36,288 nt of DNA from Kangiella sp. (GTDB lineage Bacteria; Pseudomonadota; Gammaproteobacteria; Enterobacterales; Kangiellaceae), in contig NZ_JABURJ010000084.1 of the NCBI RefSeq assembly GCF_014762745.1, forward strand, positions 1 to 36,288. Reading direction: 5' to 3'. Numbering within the stretch: position 1 is the stretch's first letter; each line of letters begins with the position of its first letter. The position numbers and the translations under genes were made by a program. Below, piece after piece: positions 1 to 6,712 of the stretch. The notes beneath the pieces are model-generated. The model had not been told where the DNA came from and did no database searches. It worked only from the letters and a program-made list of their open reading frames with translations.

Positions 1-10
1 CGCTTTAAGG

Positions 11-39
11 TTAGAAAATGACCTGAATTACCGTATAAT
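11..39 (+). promoter_or_regulatory. Probable promoter of the glyQ-glyS operon
   Basis: A perfect -10 hexamer TATAAT lies at 34-39, about 50 bases before the glyQ start. The matching -35 position (11-16, TTAGAA) is a poor match to TTGACA, so the call rests mainly on the -10 and its location. The rest of 1-91 shows no gene. Confidence 0.45.
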
Positions 40-91
40 TTCGCTCTTTGCACAAAATAAAGCAGATAAGCATCCATTAAGGGCACAGATT

Positions 92-1024
92 GTGGCAGAT
101 ACTAAGACCTTTCAGGGGTTAATCCTGACCTTACAGAATTATTGGGCCGAGCAGGGCTGCGTGATTCAGCAGCCGCTGGATCTTGAAGTCGGCGCTGGTA
201 CTTTCCATCCCGCAACCTTCCTGCGTGCCATTGGCCCCGAGCCTTGGAGCGCGGCCTATGTCCAACCTTGCCGTCGTCCAACCGATGGTCGCTACGGTGA
301 GAACCCGAATCGTCTCCAACATTACTATCAATATCAGGTGGTGATTAAACCTTCCCCGCTGGACATCCAGGAAATGTATCTAGGCTCGCTGAAAGCACTT
401 GGCCTTGATCCGTTGGAGCATGATATTCGCTTCGTTGAAGACAACTGGGAATCGCCGACACTGGGTGCCTGGGGGCTTGGCTGGGAAGTCTGGCTCAACG
501 GTATGGAAGTGACTCAGTTTACCTACTTCCAGCAGGTGGGCGGTCTTGAGTGTAAGCCGGTGATGGGTGAGATCACTTATGGTCTTGAGCGTATTGCCAT
601 GTATCTGCAGGGCGTTGATAGCATTTACGATCTGGTGTGGACTGATGGCCCATTAGGAACGGTCTATTATCGCGATGTATTCCACCAGAACGAAGTCGAG
701 CAATCGACTTATAACTTTGAACATGCCAATGTCGAAAAGCTATTTGAATTCTTCGATTACTGCGAAAGCGAATGTATGCGCCTGATGGAACATAACTTGC
801 CATTGCCTGCCTATGAGATGGTGCTTAAGGCTTCACACGCCTTTAACTTACTGGATGCGCGTCATGCCATTTCAGTAACTGAACGCCAGCGCTTCATTTT
901 ACGTGTTCGTACTTTGGCGCGCTCTGTGGCCGAAAGCTATTATGCCGCTCGCGAAACCTTGGGATTCCCTATGCTCAATAGCACTAATTCGAGCCAGCAA
1001 ATCAATAAATCGGAGGAGAAATAA
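92..1024 (+). CDS. glyQ: Glycyl-tRNA synthetase alpha subunit
   Basis: Catalytic subunit of the bacterial alpha2beta2 glycyl-tRNA synthetase, a class II enzyme that charges tRNA-Gly in the cytoplasm. The 310-residue product has the usual length (about 300) and the highly conserved stretch from [17 protein letters not shown] through [15 protein letters not shown], followed by [20 protein letters not shown]. The start is GTG at 92 because no ATG precedes the conserved N-terminus [10 protein letters not shown]. The stop lies 2 bases before glyS, so the two subunits are co-translated. The last dozen residues are Ser/Asn/Gln-rich and unconserved, as is common in this family. Confidence 0.98.
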   Translation: MADTKTFQGLILTLQNYWAEQGCVIQQPLDLEVGAGTFHPATFLRAIGPEPWSAAYVQPCRRPTDGRYGENPNRLQHYYQYQVVIKPSPLDIQEMYLGSLKALGLDPLEHDIRFVEDNWESPTLGAWGLGWEVWLNGMEVTQFTYFQQVGGLECKPVMGEITYGLERIAMYLQGVDSIYDLVWTDGPLGTVYYRDVFHQNEVEQSTYNFEHANVEKLFEFFDYCESECMRLMEHNLPLPAYEMVLKASHAFNLLDARHAISVTERQRFILRVRTLARSVAESYYAARETLGFPMLNSTNSSQQINKSEEK

Positions 1025-1026
1025 TC

Positions 1027-3087
1027 ATGTCACAACACGATTTATTGTTTGAGCTAGGAACAGAAGAGTTACCACCAAAGGCCTTAAAAACATTAAGCGA
1101 TGCCCTGCGCGATAATCTGGCGGCCAATTTGCAGAGCAATGACTTTGATTTCGACAGCATCGAAAACTATGCTGCACCGCGCCGCTTAGCGTTAATTATC
1201 CGCAATTTAGCGGATAGCCAGCCCGATAAGAATGTAGAGCGTCTTGGCCCTGCAGTTGCCGGAGCCTTTAATGATGATGGCTCTGCTAAGCCTGCAGCAG
1301 TCGGTTTTGCCAAATCCTGTGGCGTTGAAGTGGATCAGCTGGATCGCATCGAAACCGATAAGGGCGAACGCCTGGGTTACACCATAGCGCAAAAAGGCCA
1401 GCCGCTTTCTGAATTGATTGAAGATATGCTCAATTCAGCATTGAAAAAGTTACCGATTCCAAAGCCAATGCGCTGGGGCGATCGCAGTGAACAGTTTATC
1501 CGTCCTGTGCATTGGGCTGTTTTACTGTTTGGCGATCAAGTCCTGGACGCAACTGTATTGGGTGTTAAAACTTCCAATCAATCGCGCGGCCACCGTTTCA
1601 TGTCGCCTGATTGGGTGACTCTTAATACGGCTGATGATTACTTGCCTAAGCTATTGGCGGCTAAAGTAAATGCTGATTACAAGCAGCGCAAAGAACAGAT
1701 TCGTGGTCAGGTCATTGCGCAGGCAGAAGCCATTGGCGGTGTTGCGCAAATTGATGAAGGCTTGCTCGATGAAGTGGCCAGTCTGGTGGAATGGCCTGTA
1801 GCCTTAACCGGCAACTTCGACACTGAGTTTCTGGAAGTACCTGCCGAGTGTTTGATTTCCTCAATGGCCGAACACCAGAAATATTTCCACGTGCTGGATA
1901 AAGACGGCAAGCTGATGCCGAATTTTATAACGGTTAGTAATATCGAAAGCAAACGTCCGCAGAGCGTGATCGAAGGTAACGAAAAAGTGATTCGTCCCCG
2001 CCTGGCCGATGCCATGTTCTTCTTCGAGACTGACAAAAAAGTCAGCCTTGAAAGTCATCAGGCCCATCTCAAGAATGTGGTCTTCCAGAAACAACTGGGC
2101 TCAGTACAGGACAAGGCTGAACGCGTTTCCGAACTGGCCTCGAAAATTGCTCCAATGATAGGTGCCGATTCCGAGCAAGCTAAACGCGCAGGCTTATTAT
2201 CCAAATGTGATCTGGCCACCAACATGGTTGGTGAATTCGATAATCTACAAGGCGTCATGGGTACTTATTACGCACGCCATGATGGTGAAAACGAGAACGT
2301 TGCCATCGCCATGACCGAACAATACCTTCCTAAATTCTCCGGCGATGCACTGGCCAAAAATCCAGTCGGTCAATGTCTGGCCATTGCTGATCGCGTTGAT
2401 TCTCTGGTTGGTATTTTTGGTATTGGCCAGGCACCTTCCGGTGCAAAAGACCCGTTTGCACTGCGCCGCGCAGCGATTGGTTTGATTCGCACTATCGTTG
2501 AGAATCAATTAACCCTTGATCTGACAGACCTGATCGCTCATTCCAAAGCATCTTTCGGCGACAAGCTAACGAACGCCAATGTTGAAACGGAGCTGCTTGA
2601 TTTTATTCTTGAGCGTTTCCGCGCCTGGTACTTGGATCAGGGTGTTAGTAGCAATACTATTTCTGCAGTGATGACTTTACGCCCAACTCAGCCACTGGAC
2701 TTTGATGCACGCATTAAAGCAGTGCAGTTCTTCCAGACATTACCGGAAGCTGAGAGCTTGTCAGCAGCCAATAAGCGTGTGAAAAATATTTTGGCGAAAG
2801 CCGATATCGAAGTTCCTGATTCGGTTGATGCGAGTCTATTGCAGGAAGCGGAAGAGCAGGCGCTGGCCAAAACCATTGCCGATGCTGAAGCTAAGCTATC
2901 AGCCATGACCAGTTACCAGGATAAGCTGCAACATCTTGCCAGCCTGCGTGATGATGTGGATGCCTTCTTCGATAAAGTGATGGTTAATGCAGAGGACGCA
3001 GCGGTCAAAGCCAATCGTCTGGCCATGCTGAAGAAATTGCAAGATTTGTTCGGCTCGGTCGCTGATATTTCCCTGCTACAAAACTAG
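1027..3087 (+). CDS. glyS: Glycyl-tRNA synthetase beta subunit
   Basis: Tetramer partner of GlyQ; the beta subunit contributes tRNA recognition and is needed for aminoacylation. The product has 686 residues, matching the family (about 690). It shows the N-terminal signature LFELGTEELPPKAL, the central motif MRWGDRSEQFIRPVHW, and a C-terminal helical DALR-type anticodon-binding region. A strong Shine-Dalgarno (GGAGGA, 1013-1018) sits inside the last codons of glyQ and fixes the ATG at 1027. gmhB begins 2 bases after its stop, suggesting one transcript through at least gmhB. Confidence 0.98.
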   Translation: MSQHDLLFELGTEELPPKALKTLSDALRDNLAANLQSNDFDFDSIENYAAPRRLALIIRNLADSQPDKNVERLGPAVAGAFNDDGSAKPAAVGFAKSCGVEVDQLDRIETDKGERLGYTIAQKGQPLSELIEDMLNSALKKLPIPKPMRWGDRSEQFIRPVHWAVLLFGDQVLDATVLGVKTSNQSRGHRFMSPDWVTLNTADDYLPKLLAAKVNADYKQRKEQIRGQVIAQAEAIGGVAQIDEGLLDEVASLVEWPVALTGNFDTEFLEVPAECLISSMAEHQKYFHVLDKDGKLMPNFITVSNIESKRPQSVIEGNEKVIRPRLADAMFFFETDKKVSLESHQAHLKNVVFQKQLGSVQDKAERVSELASKIAPMIGADSEQAKRAGLLSKCDLATNMVGEFDNLQGVMGTYYARHDGENENVAIAMTEQYLPKFSGDALAKNPVGQCLAIADRVDSLVGIFGIGQAPSGAKDPFALRRAAIGLIRTIVENQLTLDLTDLIAHSKASFGDKLTNANVETELLDFILERFRAWYLDQGVSSNTISAVMTLRPTQPLDFDARIKAVQFFQTLPEAESLSAANKRVKNILAKADIEVPDSVDASLLQEAEEQALAKTIADAEAKLSAMTSYQDKLQHLASLRDDVDAFFDKVMVNAEDAAVKANRLAMLKKLQDLFGSVADISLLQN

Positions 3088-3089
3088 TC

Positions 3090-3638
3090 ATGTCTAAAAT
3101 AGATTGGGATAAGATCAAAGTTATCGTTCTGGATCGTGATGGCGTCATTAATCACGATTCAGATGATTACATTAAATCAGCCGAAGAGTGGATTCCGATT
3201 GCTGGCAGTCTGCCGGCTATCGCAAAACTGAATCGACGATTTAAAGTTGCGATTGCCACCAATCAGTCGGGTATTGCTCGAGGCTTTTATGATGAGCCAA
3301 TTTTGCATGCCATGCATGACAAGATGGACAGCCTGCTACAAGAGTATAGTGGCCATATTGATCACATCGAGTACTGTCCTCATCATCCCGACGATGGTTG
3401 CGCCTGTCGCAAGCCCGAAACGCAAATGCTCGAGCACATCGCCGATAAATTTTCTGCTAAACCAGAAGAAATGGTTTTTATTGGCGACTCCAGTTCCGAT
3501 TACCACTGTGCACAGAACTTTGGTTGCCCCTTTGTACTCTTGTTGACCGGCAAAGGTCTGAAAACATTGAATAAATTGGCGGGCAAGGATCTCATTGTCG
3601 AAAAAAGCCTGGCCATGTTGGTGGACTCTATTGACTAG
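3090..3638 (+). CDS. gmhB: D-glycero-beta-D-manno-heptose 1,7-bisphosphate 7-phosphatase
   Basis: HAD-superfamily phosphatase that removes the C7 phosphate in ADP-heptose synthesis, a precursor of the LPS inner core. The 182-residue product has the HAD nucleophile motif DRDG with D15 and D17, a TNQSG motif II near 57-61, and a zinc loop with C96, H98, C104 and C106 (CPHHPDDGCACRKP). The loop is the signature of GmhB, although it is shorter than in E. coli. The acidic motif GDSSSD spans 132-137. The gene sits 2 bases after glyS, a gene order I recall from several gammaproteobacteria. Its stop overlaps the start of the next gene. Confidence 0.95.
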   Translation: MSKIDWDKIKVIVLDRDGVINHDSDDYIKSAEEWIPIAGSLPAIAKLNRRFKVAIATNQSGIARGFYDEPILHAMHDKMDSLLQEYSGHIDHIEYCPHHPDDGCACRKPETQMLEHIADKFSAKPEEMVFIGDSSSDYHCAQNFGCPFVLLLTGKGLKTLNKLAGKDLIVEKSLAMLVDSID

Positions 3639-4425
3639 TCAGGACAGAAACCTAATCGTTGGTACTGGCAAGCTGGGCCGCCGCTTTTATGATTATCTGC
3701 AATCGAAAAAGCAGTCTGTGATCACCTTATCCAGAAGCCCGAAGGCATGGTCGAAGCAACATATTTGTTATGACTTGCTGAAAAACGATCAGGCTTTTCC
3801 AAAGCTTCCACAATTAAACAAGGTTTTCATCATCCTTGCGCCTGGTGAACGCTCTGAGTCAGCTTATCGCCAAACTTACATAACTGCAGTCTCCAACCTG
3901 GTTTCCCATCTCCATCAACAACAGACAGATTTTCACTGCGTATTTGTGTCTTCGACATCAGTTTATGCTGCCAATACAGAATCAGTCATTAATGAACACA
4001 TTGTCCCCAAACCAGATTCTTTTTCGGGGCAGATTCTGCTGGAAGCTGAGAAAAACGTAAAAAGTCTCCACGCCAGCACGTCTATTGTCAGACCCTCAGG
4101 CCTTTACTCTTCGCAACGCCAACGTCTGATCGATAGTCTGCTCGATCCTGCTCAATACGATAATCCTAAATGGCTTAACCTGATCCATGAGCAGGATATT
4201 TGCCAGTGGCTTTGGCAGGCTGCTATCAACCAATGGTCATTAACCATCGCCTCAGATGGCTTTCCATTCCAGCGCAAACAGTTACAGGATTTTCAGCAAT
4301 CACTTCCTGACGTAGAGACTCCCTCATTGCCAGATCATTCAGCCAAACGCTACCTGTCGCTTAATCTTGACCAGATAAAATTGCAATACCCATCAATTTT
4401 TCACTGGCTTCAGTCGCGAATGTAA
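3631..4425 (+). CDS. SDR-type NAD(P)-dependent epimerase/oxidoreductase (YeeZ-like)
   Basis: A Rossmann-fold protein of about 264 residues. The N-terminus NLIVGTGKLGRRFYDYL carries the dinucleotide-binding GTGKLG (residues 11-16), and VFVSSTSVYA (SSTSVY at 107-112) is the usual strand-4/serine region of extended SDRs. I see no clear YxxxK catalytic pair, which fits the atypical SDR group that includes E. coli YeeZ; the substrate is unknown. The frame is open upstream to a TTG at 3595, but that would add a run of residues encoded by gmhB in another frame. The TTG at 3631, overlapping the gmhB stop by 8 bases, puts the binding motif at the expected distance and is preferred. There is no in-frame ATG before the motif. 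Confidence 0.75.
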   Translation: MTSQDRNLIVGTGKLGRRFYDYLQSKKQSVITLSRSPKAWSKQHICYDLLKNDQAFPKLPQLNKVFIILAPGERSESAYRQTYITAVSNLVSHLHQQQTDFHCVFVSSTSVYAANTESVINEHIVPKPDSFSGQILLEAEKNVKSLHASTSIVRPSGLYSSQRQRLIDSLLDPAQYDNPKWLNLIHEQDICQWLWQAAINQWSLTIASDGFPFQRKQLQDFQQSLPDVETPSLPDHSAKRYLSLNLDQIKLQYPSIFHWLQSRM

Positions 4426-4520
4426 CGTTTTATAACATTTTGTGTGTTTTTATTAGCCACCGATTTGTTAAAATCATCAGCTTTAATGGCTTGTAGATTG
4501 ATATAAAAAGCGAGAGTGGC

Positions 4521-5255
4521 ATGAATTTCAAAAAATCCCTGGTGGCATTAGCGGTATGTTTTTCCTCACCAGCTTTGTTTGCGCAAAGCGGTTTACTTTC
4601 AGACGCACCTGAAGAAGGCTATATCGGTACTATCGATTTTGGCTATATCAGCACTTCCGGTAATACAGAAACCGAAAGCCTGAATGGTGCCTTTAAGTAC
4701 ATCACAAGAATTTCAGATGAATGGTCAACAGGTGTGCATATCACTGGCATGACCAATACCAATGACGATGTGCGTGAGGCAGAGCGCTATACTTTCGTCT
4801 GGAACAATCGCTACGACCTCTCTGAACGCTCATTTGTTTACAGCGTCGTTGATTACATGAACGATTATTTCGGTGCTTATGACTATCAGGCGGGTGCCTA
4901 TGTCGGTTACGGTCATGAATTATTCAAAGATGACACAGGCCACTTCTCGCTTGGTCTGGGTTTGGGTTATCGTGTTAACGCCCTGGAAGCTGGCGAAGAC
5001 GAGAAAGAGAACGTGGTTCGTGGCGATCTGGATTATCAATACAATATTTCTGAGACAGCTACCTTTACTCAAGTTGTTGCCGCTATCTGGGGCCAGGACT
5101 TCGACACTTATGCATCGGAAACAGCCTTAAGAACAAAAATCTCTGACAGCTTATCCCTGAAATTAGCTTATCATGTTAACTATAACTCTGAAGTGCCGGT
5201 TGGTGCTGAAAAACGTGATACCACTACCACTGTGAGTGTAAGTTATAGTTTCTAG
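4521..5255 (+). CDS. DUF481-family outer-membrane beta-barrel protein (YdiY-like)
   Basis: This 244-residue protein has a clear Sec signal peptide (MNFKKSLVALAVCFSSPALF, likely cleaved after A21). The mature part reads as alternating amphipathic strands with many Tyr/Phe/Asn residues and ends in a C-terminal phenylalanine (TVSVSYSF), the signal read by the BAM complex. The N-terminal mature segment GTIDFGYISTSGNTETESLNG is typical of the DUF481 (salt-induced outer membrane protein) family. The function of the family is not settled. The gene stands alone after a 95-base AT-rich gap, with a modest ribosome site (GAGAG) before the ATG. Confidence 0.88.
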   Translation: MNFKKSLVALAVCFSSPALFAQSGLLSDAPEEGYIGTIDFGYISTSGNTETESLNGAFKYITRISDEWSTGVHITGMTNTNDDVREAERYTFVWNNRYDLSERSFVYSVVDYMNDYFGAYDYQAGAYVGYGHELFKDDTGHFSLGLGLGYRVNALEAGEDEKENVVRGDLDYQYNISETATFTQVVAAIWGQDFDTYASETALRTKISDSLSLKLAYHVNYNSEVPVGAEKRDTTTTVSVSYSF

Positions 5256-5273
5256 CTTCGGATTCTATTGTTC

Positions 5274-5290
5274 AGCCTGATGAGGCTTTA
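5274..5290 (+). terminator. Weak stem-loop after the DUF481 gene
   Basis: AGCCT-GATG-AGGCT (5274-5287) forms a 5-bp stem followed only by TTTA. The position, about 18 bases after the stop, suits a terminator, but the stem is short and the T-run poor. Confidence 0.3.
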
Positions 5291-5427
5291 CAATTAATCT
5301 TATATGAAGAACTTATTTCTGACTGTAGGTTGGGTTAGAAGCTTGTTTCGTTTCCCAATAGCTTTCGCCACTAGTTTCTTGTCATACCGCGGCACCAAGG
5401 GCACTTCCTTCGGTCGCTCACCGCGGA

Positions 5428-5493
5428 CAAAATCTCAGGGAGAGATTTTGAACAGCGAAGCTGGCCTTTGGTGAAATACAGGGATGTATTTCA
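5428..5493 (+). repeat. Two-hairpin GGA-loop module, copy 1
   Basis: Hairpin A is CAAAATCTC / GAGATTTTG (5428-5436 with 5442-5450), loop AGGGA. A 21-base linker follows that begins AACAGCGAAGCTGGCC. Hairpin B is TGAAATACA / TGTATTTCA (5472-5480 with 5485-5493), loop GGGA. Both stems are perfect over 9 bp. Copy 2, 220 bases downstream in the same orientation, has the same layout with compensated changes. Confidence 0.85.
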
Positions 5494-5554
5494 TAATCCA
5501 GAGACTTTAATCATTCCTTGATTTCTACTTTCGCTCCCCGGCGAGTTACTTTTA

Positions 5555-5629
5555 CAGAATGCATCCTTGCATTCTGCAGAAGCCAGCGTCGTTTCACTCC
5601 GCTGTTCAAATTTGTTCCAGACAAATTTG
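5555..5629 (-). repeat. Two-hairpin GGA-loop module, copy 3 (inverted)
   Basis: Read on the minus strand, hairpin A is CAAATTTGT / ACAAATTTG with loop CTGGA (5607-5629). A 30-base linker follows, beginning AACAGCGGAG and containing CGCTGGC. Hairpin B is CAGAATGCA / TGCATTCTG with loop AGGA (5555-5576). The order A, AACAGCG linker, B, and the GGA in each loop match copies 1 and 2 only when read in this orientation. Confidence 0.8.
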
Positions 5630-5647
5630 TCTTGCCCTAAGTAACCA

Positions 5648-5714
5648 CAAAATCGTCAGGAACGATTTTGAATAGCGAAGCTAGCCCGAAGGGTGAAGTA
5701 CAGGATGTACTTCA
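5648..5714 (+). repeat. Two-hairpin GGA-loop module, copy 2
   Basis: Hairpin A is CAAAATCGT / ACGATTTTG with loop CAGGA (5648-5670). A 23-base linker beginning AATAGCGAAGCTAGCC follows. Hairpin B is TGAAGTACA / TGTACTTCA with loop GGA (5694-5714). Relative to copy 1, two base pairs of stem A (TC/GA to GT/AC) and one of stem B (A-T to G-C) have changed on both sides. Confidence 0.85.
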
Positions 5715-5868
5715 TAAAAGAAGACCACCCCGTGATTGAGGCCTCGCTTCGCTCAACTACCTTCGTCTTCGCCAAGCCACTTAACGCAGGGTCTGCCCCC
5801 TTGGGTACCGTAAAATACGTTCCATCTCCCTAAAGGGATTTCCTTTGGTCACTTACCCGAATTTTACT

Positions 5869-5891
5869 ATTCAAAACGTCCTGTTTTGAAT
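5869..5891 (-). repeat. Single A-type hairpin, probable degenerate fourth copy
   Basis: On the minus strand, ATTCAAAAC / GTTTTGAAT forms a perfect 9-bp stem with loop AGGAC, again containing GGA. The downstream side (minus strand, towards 5826) has only a weak AUCCC/GGGA pairing in place of hairpin B, so this looks like a decayed or partial module. Confidence 0.6.
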
Positions 5892-5976
5892 TGCTATGTC
5901 TTGGCTGCTTCTCAGCTCAATCAAAAGGGGTTTTCGTGCCAGCCTTGAGCTGCCTAGTTTTAATAGATTGGAAGAA

Positions 5977-6513
5977 TTAATCTTCCTGATTTAAATACTG
6001 ATTTTTAAGCTTGACGTAATTATCCGCTGAATATTTGAAGAAGGCGGTTTCTTCTTCGGTGAGCTTTCTTATTTTGCGGGCTGGTGAACCAACCCAAAGG
6101 TAGCCGCTTTCTAATACGCGGCCTGGCGGTACCAGACTGTTTGCACCAACAATGACGTTTTCTTTAATCAAGGCACCATCCATCACCACAGTGCCCATTC
6201 CAATCAGGCAGTTACTTTCGATTCGGCAGCCATGCAATATAGCTTTATGCCCGATGGTGACGTTATCTCCAACATAGAGATCGTGTCCTTCGGGATCGTA
6301 GGGGCCAGCATGGGTCACATGGCATACGGTTCCATCTTGAATGCTGGTACGTGCGCCAATATGAATTGAATGCACGTCACCGCGCAATACGGCCATCGGC
6401 CAAATGGAGCTGTCTTCACCAATATGAACATTGCCCACCACCAGGGCAGTTTCGTCAACATAGACCTTATTGCCTAATTGTGGCTGGTGCTGATTAAATT
6501 TTCTAATCGTCAT
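5977..6513 (-). CDS. Gamma-carbonic anhydrase family protein (YrdA-like)
   Basis: A 178-residue left-handed beta-helix protein built of hexapeptide repeats (for example VVGNVHIGEDSSIWPMAVL and VGDNVTIGHKAILHGC). It keeps the metal-binding histidines of the gamma class: HVTH at 65-68, then H89 and H94 in GHKAILHGC, the five-residue spacing known from Cam. The C-terminal LESGYLWVGSPARKIRKL and NNYVKLK-like tail closely resemble E. coli YrdA. A role in CO2/bicarbonate chemistry is inferred from the family, and many YrdA-type members have little measured activity. It is transcribed leftward, divergent from the GGDEF-EAL gene, and points into the hairpin-rich gap. Confidence 0.92.
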   Translation of the reverse strand: MTIRKFNQHQPQLGNKVYVDETALVVGNVHIGEDSSIWPMAVLRGDVHSIHIGARTSIQDGTVCHVTHAGPYDPEGHDLYVGDNVTIGHKAILHGCRIESNCLIGMGTVVMDGALIKENVIVGANSLVPPGRVLESGYLWVGSPARKIRKLTEEETAFFKYSADNYVKLKNQYLNQED

Positions 6514-6712
6514 TCGATTGTATCCTATTACGTTCTGCCGCTATTTTAGCCTGTCTTACCTTAATCTCAAACCTAAAGTCCCTTATCTTCCGATATTTCC
6601 TTTTAGACTTTATCAGCAGCACTTTTTACAAGTCATATTTGCACTTATCTCGATTGATGGTTATGCTTATCCAACCAACAGGGAGTACATTATAAAGGCG
6701 GATTTAGTTTTG

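Larger units (their letters stand above)
5256..5976. other. 721-base gene-free region rich in short perfect hairpins
   Basis: No convincing gene lies on either strand between the DUF481 stop and the carbonic anhydrase stop. The stretch instead contains at least seven perfect 9-bp stems with 3-5-base loops (5428-5450, 5472-5493, 5555-5576, 5607-5629, 5648-5670, 5694-5714, 5869-5891). It also has shorter or longer-range pairings such as TCCC-TAA-GGGA near 5826-5840 and CAGCTCAA/TTGAGCTG (5913-5920 with 5945-5952). The three best-formed module copies are listed separately. The remainder (5290-5427 and 5715-5868) looks like diverged related sequence without clear structure. Confidence 0.8.

Noticed and set aside
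3247..3546. Out-of-frame ORF inside gmhB
   Set aside because: It overlaps a complete HAD phosphatase and its translation shows no motif or plausible composition.
5428..5891. Calling the hairpin cluster a classical CsrB/CsrC small RNA
   Set aside because: The modules lie on both strands and no promoter or terminator frames them, so a single RNA would show GGA loops in only part of them.
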